This document shows positions 1 through 7,928 of a stretch of DNA of 42,745 bases, one piece after another. A model generated the notes under the pieces. That model ran no database searches and was not told where the DNA came from. It was given only the letters and a program-made list of their open reading frames with translations. The position numbers and the translations under genes were made by a program. Source of the stretch: a virus. The stretch spans positions 1-42,745 of the IMG/VR virus record IMGVR_UViG_3300043446_004804. The stretch is one strand, 5' to 3'. The first letter of the stretch is position 1. Each line of letters begins with the position of its first letter.

Positions 1-499
1 TTCCCTGAACAAAAGCATCGGGTGCTGAAGGATCTGCGACAATATCAGCTGCAGTTGCAAGCATAAAGTCTTCACCAACTTCACGATAACCTTTTTGATT
101 TTCTCTCAGTGAACCAACTCCGCGAGAAGAAACTCCAAGACATACTCCATCTTTGAGAAGGGATTCTGCAATCTTACCCATAGGAGTAGAAAGAATTTGC
201 GCTTTACCTATAAAATTATTTCCATCCTGATAAAGTTCTGTAATTTTGTGAGAAACTCTATCTAGATTTACTGTAGGTCCATCTGGATGTCCCAGTTCAC
301 CAAGAGCACGACCTTTTTGTACATAATTTTCACTATAACGCTTTACTTCCCTCTCCATAATAGAAAATGGATAAAGTCTTCCATTACGGTTTACACATTC
401 ACTTTGGAGAAATATCCCCTTAATGAACATAGTCTTTTCACCTTTAACATTTTCCGTAATAACTTCAACTTTTTCGATTTCTTCTCTGATTAGTTTCAT
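1..499 (-). CDS. 21: Prohead core protease gp21, C-terminus cut by window edge
   Basis: The first 166 codons are visible from ATG 499, and the gene runs off the left edge. I translated it by hand. It matches T4 gp21, the serine protease (MEROPS S80, herpes-assemblin fold) that cleaves scaffold and head proteins inside the prohead. Seen: VNRNGRLYP (residues 36-44), GELGHP with the probable catalytic His71, and GVSSRGVGSL with the probable catalytic Ser124 or Ser125, then DPSAPDAFV near residue 160. T4 gp21 has GELNHP and GVSSRGLG in the same order. The start overlaps the TAA stop of the upstream 185-aa gene by one base (TAATG), which suggests translational coupling. The rest of the gene, and presumably gp22 and gp23, lie outside the window. 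Confidence 0.95.
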   Translation of the reverse strand, partial: MKLIREEIEKVEVITENVKGEKTMFIKGIFLQSECVNRNGRLYPFSIMEREVKRYSENYVQKGRALGELGHPDGPTVNLDRVSHKITELYQDGNNFIGKAQILSTPMGKIAESLLKDGVCLGVSSRGVGSLRENQKGYREVGEDFMLATAADIVADPSAPDAFVQG

Positions 500-1056
500 T
501 ACGCTTGTCCTGAAATTTGTACTTGCTGATAATAAAGAGTTCCTGAACCTGCCCCATATGCAGAAATCTTATTTGATATTGACACTGTTGCATCATTTGA
601 ATAAAATGCTGTAGCAATACCAATGGAATTATTTGCAACAGACATTCTTGTTTGATAATAACCATCTACCCCACTGGTAGAATCTACAGATAAAACTTCT
701 TTATGAGTAAAATCATAATAAGGTTGACTACTTGTAGTTAGAGTTACATAGTCACCGACACCAAATGGAACTTGAGTTCCTTCTGGAACAATAATAGTAG
801 TTGTTGTTCCTGTTACTATACCAACAACACGATTGGATGCTTTGGTAAGCGCAAGTGTTGCTGTTCCGCCTGCAGGAATATAATAATCGATGTTTGATGC
901 TGTAGGAGTCCCAACACCAATTTTTACATATGCCCCTGCACTTTCAGCAATAACTCTCAGCACATTTGATTGGACTGTAAAAGAATTAGTAGATGTTGTT
1001 GCAGTACCTGCAGAAAATGTAAATGAGGAGCCAACCCCAACTGGTCTATGAGCCAT
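499..1056 (-). CDS. Small virion-like structural protein, 185 aa
   Basis: The protein begins MAHRPVGVGSSF and is rich in Thr, Ser, Gly and Val with very few charged residues and no membrane segment. This composition is typical of beta-rich virion surface or decoration proteins. I recognise the N-terminus as one recurring in T4-like cyanophage head clusters but cannot name a family. It lies between the 476-aa gene and gp21, within the prohead gene block, so a head-associated role is an inference. A late-promoter match lies 24 bases upstream of the start codon. Its stop overlaps the gp21 start by one base. It could equally be a decoration protein or a fibre-like appendage. Confidence 0.8.
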   Translation of the reverse strand: MAHRPVGVGSSFTFSAGTATTSTNSFTVQSNVLRVIAESAGAYVKIGVGTPTASNIDYYIPAGGTATLALTKASNRVVGIVTGTTTTIIVPEGTQVPFGVGDYVTLTTSSQPYYDFTHKEVLSVDSTSGVDGYYQTRMSVANNSIGIATAFYSNDATVSISNKISAYGAGSGTLYYQQVQISGQA

Positions 1057-1080
1057 TATTTTAAAATATACACTTTTAGT

Positions 1081-1088
1081 TATTTATT
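1081..1088 (-). promoter_or_regulatory. Late promoter core AATAAATA for the 185-aa gene
   Basis: On the minus strand this reads AATAAATA, one base from the T4 late consensus TATAAATA. It ends 24 bases before ATG 1056 and starts 4 bases after the stop of the 476-aa gene. Confidence 0.55.
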
Positions 1089-1091
1089 AAA

Positions 1092-2522
1092 TTAATAAAT
1101 CTCTCTCCACTGAATTGCAGCAGCAACATTAGCAACTGCATTACCGACAGTTGTAATAGTTCTTATAACAATTACGTAAATCTCTGAGTTGGTTGAATTT
1201 ATATTTTGAACAATAATATTTTTCTTTGCCGCGCTTAATGTGCCCGAAGCAACAGGAGAAAGTGAGTTTTGAGATGAACCGGAAGGAACAAAACCAGACG
1301 CAAATTCATCACCATCACTGTAAGATGTTGCATCAACACAAACTTCAACTCCACTATTGGTGGAAGCAGAATTCCAAGTTAAAGTTCCTGCATTACTTAA
1401 ATAATTGGAATTTGGAATCTTGATAACTCTATAGATGATACTATTTGTCTCGCAATATAATGAAAGATTATTTAATCTTACAGATATTCTGTTTGGATAT
1501 GATTGAAAGGTATTTTTTAGACGAATTGCAATTAAAGGAATTTCTGTTCCTGCTGGTGTTGGTGTGGTTCTTGTGGTAGTCATTGTATATGCAAAATCAA
1601 TTCCACTTTCTACATATCCACCTTCAGACATTACAGAAGAGCAAATTTGATCGAAGGATGCGCCAATACCAACTCCAGTGTTTCTAATTTCACAACGAAC
1701 CGGTAGGTTTGGATTTGCAATATAAACCTTATCAAGATAATTGGAGTGATTGAATTCGTGTGCTGTAATGAATTGTCCGTTGTGAGCGAAACCACATCGA
1801 ACTCTACCAACTCCTAACCATTGAAAATCTATAAATGCAAGTTGAGTTTTTGTAATATCTAAATTAAATCCAGAAATTCCTGTTCCATCACATTTATCTT
1901 TGTTCCATTGTGATTGAGGAATTCTATTTTCTGTTGAAATACCACTTGTAAAAGATCTGATTACCCAGTTGTGTGTACAAATACCAGGATTTATTCCATC
2001 TGAAGTATTGAGACCAACCTGTTCAAAATAAATTCCATCCCTATCATCAAAGTATCCTGTTCTTTTAGTTGCATTTTGTTGAGGCGCATAAAAATTAAAA
2101 GAACTTAATATTAATTGTCCTTTTCCGGGTTGGTAGTGGTGGTAAAATTTTGTTTGGTGAATAGAATATGCAGTAGATCCAATACCAGTTTGTATTCTTG
2201 CTGCTGCTTGATTTGGTATAAAAGTTATTGATGATCCTGCACCAGAAACACTATCAATAAAGTTTGGATCAATTGCGTAAAGATGCTTATAATCGCCAAG
2301 AGTAAAAAGTTCAGAAACTCTATTTCTACCAAATGCATCTACCGAATTTGTATCTGGATTGATTGTTACAAGAGTATCTGATGAAATTCCAATCGTCCCT
2401 GTAACTGGAAATGGATTTTGATCACTGATTACTTGTCCATCACTTGATGCAACACCTACAACTTCAAACAGACTCCTTTCTTGATTTAAATAATCTTGAG
2501 TAGTTATATTCCAAATCGCCAT
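1092..2522 (-). CDS. Virion structural protein, 476 aa
   Basis: The protein contains DAFGRNRVSELFTLGDYK around residues 62-79, a signature I remember from structural proteins of T4-like cyanophages and other marine phages. The rest is beta-rich, with many Gly, Ser, Thr and aromatic residues and no enzyme motif, signal peptide or membrane segment. It lies 2 bases after the stop of the 106-aa gene, so it is probably co-transcribed from the promoter upstream of the gp67-like gene. T4 has only gene 68 between genes 67 and 21, so this is an addition relative to T4. A head decoration or fibre role is likely, but which one cannot be told from sequence. Confidence 0.85.
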   Translation of the reverse strand: MAIWNITTQDYLNQERSLFEVVGVASSDGQVISDQNPFPVTGTIGISSDTLVTINPDTNSVDAFGRNRVSELFTLGDYKHLYAIDPNFIDSVSGAGSSITFIPNQAAARIQTGIGSTAYSIHQTKFYHHYQPGKGQLILSSFNFYAPQQNATKRTGYFDDRDGIYFEQVGLNTSDGINPGICTHNWVIRSFTSGISTENRIPQSQWNKDKCDGTGISGFNLDITKTQLAFIDFQWLGVGRVRCGFAHNGQFITAHEFNHSNYLDKVYIANPNLPVRCEIRNTGVGIGASFDQICSSVMSEGGYVESGIDFAYTMTTTRTTPTPAGTEIPLIAIRLKNTFQSYPNRISVRLNNLSLYCETNSIIYRVIKIPNSNYLSNAGTLTWNSASTNSGVEVCVDATSYSDGDEFASGFVPSGSSQNSLSPVASGTLSAAKKNIIVQNINSTNSEIYVIVIRTITTVGNAVANVAAAIQWREIY

Positions 2523-2524
2523 TC

Positions 2525-2845
2525 TTAATCAATCCATTCTAATTTTGATGGATGGTATCTCTGTACGTTTTTGATATTTAAATTTTTTTCAGTTACAGGA
2601 TAGATTTGATGAACAACTGCTCCAGGATAATTGGATTGTAGTTGTTCGCCTAACTGTCTGGTAGATGGGATTCCATTTTCAGTAGAAAGTTCTAAACGAT
2701 ATAAACTACCATTCCACATTACATCTGCAATATATTCTTCACCAACTTGTTGTGGTTGTTCCGCTTGTGCGTTTATATAAAGATTTCCTGTAAAATCTCC
2801 AGCAATATTAACCGATTCTGAGATAAATTGCTTGAAAGATTTCAT
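2525..2845 (-). CDS. Probable internal head protein with capsid-targeting-like N-terminus, 106 aa
   Basis: I chose ATG 2845 because AGAGGA lies just upstream, because the longer frame needs a TTG start, and because the first ten residues MKSFKQFISE then form the N-terminus. This resembles the T4 capsid-targeting sequence of internal proteins (MKTYQEFIAE), which gp21 cuts after an (I/L)-x-E motif; here I8-S9-E10 fits. Residues 42-84 (WNGSLYRLEL, then IPSTRQLGEQL and NYPGAVV) form a small domain that recurs in the 474-aa protein at 9587-11011. The gene follows the gp67-like gene with one base between and precedes the 476-aa gene by 2 bases. Packaging and cleavage are inferences; the N-terminal resemblance is what is seen. 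Confidence 0.85.
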   Translation of the reverse strand: MKSFKQFISESVNIAGDFTGNLYINAQAEQPQQVGEEYIADVMWNGSLYRLELSTENGIPSTRQLGEQLQSNYPGAVVHQIYPVTEKNLNIKNVQRYHPSKLEWID

Positions 2846-2846
2846 A

Positions 2847-2999
2847 TCATTCCTCTGGTTGAGCAAACATTTTTGCCGCTATTTCTGGACGAAACCCATC
2901 AATTTTTTCTGCTGATTTTGTAAAAAGCAATTCTTTAATTTTATCACTAATTTGCGAAGCTGATTCGTCTGATGCAACCATATCTAAAAGATCATCCAT
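2847..2999 (-). CDS. 67: gp67-like prohead core protein, 50 aa
   Basis: This small frame starts at ATG 2999 and encodes MDDLLDMVASDESASQ, then KIKELLFTKSAEKI and FRPEIAAKMF. Position (directly after the portal gene and before gp21) and pattern (a short acidic helix, then a basic helix with xxIAxxxF) match T4 gp67, a scaffold core component whose T4 version is 80 aa with a long acidic tail. That tail is almost absent here; only QPEE remains. An I-K-E triplet could be a gp21 cleavage site. An exact TATAAATA late promoter lies 24 bases upstream. The next gene begins one base after its TGA. The family call rests on synteny and a weak pattern. Confidence 0.75.
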   Translation of the reverse strand: MDDLLDMVASDESASQISDKIKELLFTKSAEKIDGFRPEIAAKMFAQPEE

Positions 3000-3023
3000 T
3001 TTTAATACCTAAGTAATTTTCTA

Positions 3024-3031
3024 TATTTATA
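3024..3031 (-). promoter_or_regulatory. Exact T4-type late promoter TATAAATA for gp67-like operon
   Basis: The minus strand reads TATAAATA exactly, 24 bases before ATG 2999, and overlaps the TAA stop of the portal gene. It is the best consensus match in the window and probably drives the gp67-like, 106-aa and 476-aa genes. Confidence 0.75.
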
Positions 3032-4736
3032 TTTCACCGCCCTTGGGCATTTTTATTGCACCAAGACCAGTTTCGGCTGCTGATGCATCTACAGCAGTCA
3101 TTCCACCATTGCTAGCTCCATCAAGAGTAGGTTCCATAATAGGTTGCCCTAAATCCATTCCCGGTTGCAATGGGAGTCCTGTATTTGGATCTATCGGAGT
3201 ATTTGGATCTGGGATAATACCTTTCTTTATTTCATTTTTTATAATTTTATCTTGTTCAATTATTTCTTCATCAGTCTGGCGAAGAATTTTTCTTCTAACA
3301 TAATCTTGAGAAAAATACTTTCCTACATATGGTTCTGCAATTTGAACCATACCCAATCTTTCATTCAGTAGTTCTGCATCTTTCAGTTCTGAGAAGTGGT
3401 TATCATAGAGGAAATCATACTGAATATGCTCACTCATAATTTGCCAATCTTCGGGAGTAATTATGTTTTTGAGAATTAATTGAGTTTTAAGCATATCATT
3501 GAACATATTTGCAAATCTCTTTCTCAAACGACCTACAAATTTGGTGAATTTTAATTCATCTCTTAAGATTTCTGATGAACGACCTAGATTAAATCCACCT
3601 TCACCATCCATTCTTGATGGTGGGACGTTTAGAGAACGATATAGCTTCTTTTTAAAGTATTCAATATCGGTAATTTCTCCTAGATTTTGTCCGCCTGGAA
3701 GTGTTGAAATTTCAGTTCCTCTTCCACCCTCTCTTCTTGGAAGCCAAAAATCTTCAAGCATAGCCATAAATTTTTTGTCGTCACGAATTTCTCCGGTACT
3801 TGCATCATAGACTAATTTATTTCTATAACGCATCATCACATCTCTTAAATATTGTTCAGCTTTTACTTTTGGCAAATTGCCAACATCAATGTAAAAAATT
3901 CTTCTTTCTGGTGCGCGAGAAAGGCGATAAATTACAAGAGAATCTTCAATCATTCTGAGTTGATTGAGAGATTTTATCGCTTTATGTAAGTATGAAAGTG
4001 TTGATCCCTTATTTCTGTCAACCAATCCCGAAGTGCAATATGTTATTGCGTCTTTTGCAATTTTTATTCCCTGACTAGCTCCTGTTGAAGTTGATGATCC
4101 AGTTGGAGCTCCAACTTTGGGATTGTAAATGAAAAATTCTTCAATTTCCGGAAAATCAAAATCCATAGGATTTTCTATACCACCCATAGAAGGTGGTCTT
4201 CTATAAGAATTTTGATTATCCTTTTTTTTCTCTTTGCGAATATACCTCATTTTCATAGCATCAATATATCTAAGTTCTTGAATGCCTTCGTGAGGGTTTT
4301 TTAAATCAATTACTTTATGGTAATAAATTCTACCATCAATATACCAATTTCTATAAATTTCGTGACATTTTTTATCAAAATCCAATAAATCTAAAATATG
4401 TTTAAATTCTTGTCTTATTTTCTTTTTTATTCCATCACTTGCATTGAGATTATCGAGATCTATTTGAACCGGAGTATCATTACTATCAGAAACTATAGCC
4501 TCATTTACAATATCTTCAATAGCACTATCACATTCAGGGTGTAGTGCCATTTCACGATATCTTTTAATTAATTCATATTCAGTTCTATAAACACCTTCAA
4601 TATCTACATAAGAACCAAAAAATCCACTAGTCATATAGTGGTCTACCCCATCCTCGTCATTTGGAGGAATGGGGGAGACTAGAGTGGATGGATTTGGTTC
4701 ATTATCTTCTATAGAAAATCCAAATAATTTTGTCAT
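3027..4736 (-). CDS. 20: Portal vertex protein gp20
   Basis: The 569-aa product (T4 gp20 is 524 aa) forms the dodecameric portal that nucleates prohead assembly and through which DNA is packaged. Recognisable T4-type portal signatures are YRTEYELIKRYREMALHPE near residue 50, AIEDIVNEAIV, the YIDGRIYYHKVID block near residue 150, LRMIEDSLVIYRLSRAPERRIFYIDVGNLPK in the middle, and NVPPSRMDGEGGFNLGRSSEILRDE with FVGRLRKRF in the C-terminal half. The Pro- and Gly-rich C-terminal tail looks disordered. It lies between gp19 and the gp67-like gene as in T4. A late-promoter-like GATAAATA precedes it. No good ribosome-binding site is visible, which is odd for a head gene. Confidence 0.97.
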   Translation of the reverse strand: MTKLFGFSIEDNEPNPSTLVSPIPPNDEDGVDHYMTSGFFGSYVDIEGVYRTEYELIKRYREMALHPECDSAIEDIVNEAIVSDSNDTPVQIDLDNLNASDGIKKKIRQEFKHILDLLDFDKKCHEIYRNWYIDGRIYYHKVIDLKNPHEGIQELRYIDAMKMRYIRKEKKKDNQNSYRRPPSMGGIENPMDFDFPEIEEFFIYNPKVGAPTGSSTSTGASQGIKIAKDAITYCTSGLVDRNKGSTLSYLHKAIKSLNQLRMIEDSLVIYRLSRAPERRIFYIDVGNLPKVKAEQYLRDVMMRYRNKLVYDASTGEIRDDKKFMAMLEDFWLPRREGGRGTEISTLPGGQNLGEITDIEYFKKKLYRSLNVPPSRMDGEGGFNLGRSSEILRDELKFTKFVGRLRKRFANMFNDMLKTQLILKNIITPEDWQIMSEHIQYDFLYDNHFSELKDAELLNERLGMVQIAEPYVGKYFSQDYVRRKILRQTDEEIIEQDKIIKNEIKKGIIPDPNTPIDPNTGLPLQPGMDLGQPIMEPTLDGASNGGMTAVDASAAETGLGAIKMPKGGEI

Positions 4737-4755
4737 AATTTATTGTATTTTAATC

Positions 4756-4763
4756 TATTTATC
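4756..4763 (-). promoter_or_regulatory. Late promoter core GATAAATA for gp20
   Basis: The minus strand reads GATAAATA, one mismatch to the T4 late consensus, 19 bases before the portal start codon. It overlaps the TGA stop of the tail-tube gene. Confidence 0.5.
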
Positions 4764-5358
4764 AACCGTTTGGACTACCAGCACCAATTAATTTAAGACC
4801 CTGAACTTGGAATTCTACAGTAAATTCCTCAATTGTATCTGAAGAATCATAAGATAAATCAATTGCAGAAACGTTAGTTGGGAAAATGTCAATAAATTCA
4901 TATTCCTTAAGAACGGCATTTGCAGTTCCAGCATTAGTATCACTGGACAAATCAGAACCTCTTCCAAGTTGATAAACTTTTGCACTTGAAACCATATATG
5001 CATTTGGATCTGTGGCACCTATGTTTGTATCGTGTTTTGCAATCAGTTCGGTCCATTGCTCAAATGCATTTCTCAATTTAAAGTCTTCATCATTTATAAC
5101 GGTTATTGTCCAAGGATCAATTGTTCTATCCCCAGCAACTTTAAAAACTCTTCCTCTAAAAGGAATATCGATAGATCCTATATTTTGTGCAGGAAGAGCA
5201 GAAGCTTTACACATAAATCTAAAAACATCTGCATCCCATCCAGTAACTGCTGTAGGAAAACTAGCTATCTCTACTTCAAATAGATTGGGACGAGCACCGC
5301 CTCCAACTAATTTTGATTTAAATTGAGAAATTGATTTGTTGTCTCTTGTTGTTGCCAT
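4762..5358 (-). CDS. 19: Tail tube protein gp19
   Basis: The 198-aa product (T4 gp19 is 163 aa) is the subunit of the inner tail tube. Seen: GGARPNLFEVEI near residue 21, IPFRGRVFKVAGDRTIDPWTI near residues 65-85, and NDEDFKLRNAFEQW, all typical of the T4-type tube fold. The C-terminal FTVEFQVQGLKLIGAG is a conserved strand region. The gene has the strongest Shine-Dalgarno in the window (AAAGGAGGT upstream of ATG 5358), as expected for a protein needed in over a hundred copies. It follows the sheath gene with a 36-base gap holding no clear late-promoter match, so it may be co-transcribed with gp18. Confidence 0.96.
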   Translation of the reverse strand: MATTRDNKSISQFKSKLVGGGARPNLFEVEIASFPTAVTGWDADVFRFMCKASALPAQNIGSIDIPFRGRVFKVAGDRTIDPWTITVINDEDFKLRNAFEQWTELIAKHDTNIGATDPNAYMVSSAKVYQLGRGSDLSSDTNAGTANAVLKEYEFIDIFPTNVSAIDLSYDSSDTIEEFTVEFQVQGLKLIGAGSPNG

Positions 5359-5394
5359 GATTAGTTACCTCCTTTAGTATTTTATAAAATTTAA

Positions 5395-7608
5395 TTAGGA
5401 TCTTCCAGCAACTTCTTCAAAACTTACTCCAGTTCTAGTTGCAACAAAAGTAAGGGTTATATAGTTGATAGATTTGGCTGGTTTTAAGTAAATGTCTGCT
5501 CTAAATTCATTATTATCAATAACATCGGGAGTATTGTTGGTACTATCACAAACAACAAGGAATCCATAAAGTCCCCTCTTTGCTTGTACATCTCGGAGAT
5601 ATGGTTCAACAATGTTTCTAAAGTTTGCTCTAGTTAATTCGTCATTCAGTTCAAATAACTGTGCTTGAGCTGCTCTTTGAAGTGCTTGTTCAATTGTCAA
5701 GAATAGACGACGAACATTAATTCTATCAAAGGCAGATGCATATCCCAATCCAGTTTTGTCTCCAAATAATAGAGTTCCTATTCCGGGTTGAGTTACAATT
5801 GAATTAATTCTTTGTGGATAAAGTTGATCTCTTTGAGATTTATTTGGGTTATATGCAAGTTTAATTACATTATTTAAAATTCCACGCTGTTGGCCAGCTG
5901 GAGAGAACCAAGGATATGCGACTATGTTAGTTCTACACATCAATCCAGCCACATCTGCATTACATGGTATATAAACAAATTTATTATTAAATCTATCATA
6001 AGTATACTTGTATCCACTATCAAATACCGCATAAGAAGATGATGATAGTGAACTGAAATATTTAATCAGGTTTGTAGTTTGTGTTGTTGTATTTGTCACT
6101 CCAATTAAGTTACCTTTATGAGGACCTATTGTTGCAACACAATCTTTTCTTTGTTCTGCAATAGAAATTAAATATTGTGCTTTAGCTTGAGATTCAGCTT
6201 CGCTATCAAATCCAGGACCCATTATTAAATAATCAACCTGAATTTCATCTTTATTTGTGAATAAATTGTAGGAACTAATGATTTTTCCTAGTTCAGGTTT
6301 CATTCCACCTGTACTTGAATAATCAACACCTCCACTTAGAGTATAAGTTTTATTTCCTATTGCACTATAAGTAGTTTGTTGAGCTTCAAGACCCCAGAGA
6401 CCATCTCCAGTATCAATTGCATCAAATGACTCAAGAGGATTTCCGTTGTATTTTGTAAAACCAGTAGCTTTTGGTGATGTTTTCCAATAAGTATCTGTTC
6501 CGCTTGATGGATTTCCTCCTGCATAAATTTGTGAAGAAAAATCTGCAAGATATTGCTCATACCATATTTTTTGTGGAGAATTTACAGCAGAAACAGCATC
6601 TTTTGCTTTTGAAAGATTTAGATGCTTTTCTAAAAGAGTTGCTTGATTTCCACTAATAGTTCCTAAATCATCTACAACTACAAAGTGAATAGCATCATTT
6701 TTACCTTGTCTATCTAAGACATACTTATTTGTAGTTGGTTTTGGTGCTATTGATTTCCAATAGATTGTTGCATTAGTCAAGTCTAAAATTTGATTGTCAT
6801 ACCAATCAGAAACTAAATCTACATTGGAAGGAGCAACTTGTGTGGACTCTCCTCCAGAATTATCCATAATGTATAATCTAGATCCTGCTGTAAAAGCAGC
6901 TCCTACAAATCCTTCGGAATAATCAATTTGAGTTTCTGTTCCTGCATAAGAAACTCTTGATACAATTTTTACATCAATACTGCTATTTGAATTTACTGCA
7001 TCTGTAGTAATGCCAGTAATTATACCCTTCAAATATCCGGTGAACGTGGTTGCAGTACCACTAGAACTTGCAATCTGAGTGTTTAAGTATGCAGTAACTC
7101 CAAATCCAATACTGATACCATCTCCACCGGGATCAGTTGAAGCAATTGAAATTGTTTGGTCGGCTAAATTGTCTATAACACAAACTTTTAGTCCATTTGC
7201 CCAAGAACCAGGATTTTTTGCAGCAAAGGTAAAATCATTGGCTTCTTGATGCTCAGTCATATAATCATCATAATTTAAAATTTTCAGACTGGTATCCTTT
7301 TCCTGATTTACTCCAGCGTTAGCATTATTAAGGGTCGCTCCATCAGTTCTTACAACTTTAAGAACTCCACCATATGAAAGATAGGATGATGCGCTCATCC
7401 AATACTCATATTGGGAATCTGTGGAAATTGGTTTTCCAAATACATTAATAAGATCTTGCTCTGTGGATATATCAATTGGATAATCAACTGGTCCGATTGG
7501 AAAAGGTCCTGCAATCGCACCAATGTTATCTAAAACATTATCAGCTCTTCCTACAGTTAAATCAACCTCCCTGACAAGTACTCCAGGAGATAATTGAGGA
7601 GTCGCCAT
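5395..7608 (-). CDS. 18: Contractile tail sheath protein gp18
   Basis: The 737-aa protein (T4 gp18 is 659 aa) forms the contractile sheath. The N-terminus has SPGVLVREVDLTVG (residues 7-20) and IGAIAGPFPIGPVDYP, both typical of myovirus sheaths. The C-terminal third has NSIVTQPGIGTLLFGDKTG, INVRRLFLTIEQALQRAAQ, and ends in YITLTFVATRTGVSFEEVAG, the conserved domain that locks onto tube and neighbouring subunits. The extra length over T4 is in the variable surface region (roughly residues 140-330). GGAG lies 7-8 bases before the start. A late promoter core lies 33 bases upstream. The order gp17, gp18, gp19 is as in T4, apart from the inserted zinc protein. Confidence 0.97.
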   Translation of the reverse strand: MATPQLSPGVLVREVDLTVGRADNVLDNIGAIAGPFPIGPVDYPIDISTEQDLINVFGKPISTDSQYEYWMSASSYLSYGGVLKVVRTDGATLNNANAGVNQEKDTSLKILNYDDYMTEHQEANDFTFAAKNPGSWANGLKVCVIDNLADQTISIASTDPGGDGISIGFGVTAYLNTQIASSSGTATTFTGYLKGIITGITTDAVNSNSSIDVKIVSRVSYAGTETQIDYSEGFVGAAFTAGSRLYIMDNSGGESTQVAPSNVDLVSDWYDNQILDLTNATIYWKSIAPKPTTNKYVLDRQGKNDAIHFVVVDDLGTISGNQATLLEKHLNLSKAKDAVSAVNSPQKIWYEQYLADFSSQIYAGGNPSSGTDTYWKTSPKATGFTKYNGNPLESFDAIDTGDGLWGLEAQQTTYSAIGNKTYTLSGGVDYSSTGGMKPELGKIISSYNLFTNKDEIQVDYLIMGPGFDSEAESQAKAQYLISIAEQRKDCVATIGPHKGNLIGVTNTTTQTTNLIKYFSSLSSSSYAVFDSGYKYTYDRFNNKFVYIPCNADVAGLMCRTNIVAYPWFSPAGQQRGILNNVIKLAYNPNKSQRDQLYPQRINSIVTQPGIGTLLFGDKTGLGYASAFDRINVRRLFLTIEQALQRAAQAQLFELNDELTRANFRNIVEPYLRDVQAKRGLYGFLVVCDSTNNTPDVIDNNEFRADIYLKPAKSINYITLTFVATRTGVSFEEVAGRS

Positions 7609-7641
7609 GTTTTTCTCCGTAATCTCAGTTTATCTAAAAAA

Positions 7642-7649
7642 TATTTATT
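7642..7649 (-). promoter_or_regulatory. Late promoter core AATAAATA for gp18
   Basis: The minus strand reads AATAAATA, 33 bases before the sheath start codon. Unlike most other late cores here it does not overlap an upstream stop codon. Confidence 0.55.
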
Positions 7650-7661
7650 AAAAAGTTACTT

Positions 7662-7685
7662 TTCACGGGGGAAATGTGACGTGAA
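7662..7685 (-). terminator. Weak hairpin after the zinc-protein gene, possible terminator
   Basis: Directly after the TAG stop at 7686 the minus strand can form TTCACG / CGTGAA around a 12-base loop. A T5 run follows only after 8 more bases. The stem is short and the U-tract is offset, so it may instead be an mRNA end-stabilising hairpin. Confidence 0.3.
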
Positions 7686-7928
7686 CTACCAATCTGGATA
7701 TTCTATCTTATTTAATAAAAGTTTAGGATTCTTACTATTAGTAATTCTTTTAACTGTACATTCTTTGCATTCATAAGAATATGAAGAAGCTACAGGACCT
7801 CTATCCTTTCTTGTTCTATAAAAACCATCTATTAAATTTTTTATTTCTCCACAAACTCTACATTTTCTATCCATGAGAAGAAGATGACCTAGATTTAACT
7901 GTTTATCTAAATCCATATTATTATCCAT
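7686..7928 (-). CDS. Small CxxC zinc-binding protein
   Basis: The protein carries two CxxC pairs, CRVC and CKEC, about 34 residues apart, with a basic stretch FYRTRKDRG between them. This is the layout of small phage zinc-ribbon or HNH-like proteins, but I see no complete His-Asn-His set, so nuclease activity is not supported. The start is uncertain. ATG 7928 (80 aa) overlaps the gp17 stop by 8 bases and is preferred; an ATG at 7961 adds 11 residues with an extra CHIC pair, and ATG 7916 is also possible. It is inserted between gp17 and gp18, which are adjacent in T4. Small zinc proteins of this kind often move among phages. Confidence 0.75.
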   Translation of the reverse strand: MDNNMDLDKQLNLGHLLLMDRKCRVCGEIKNLIDGFYRTRKDRGPVASSYSYECKECTVKRITNSKNPKLLLNKIEYPDW

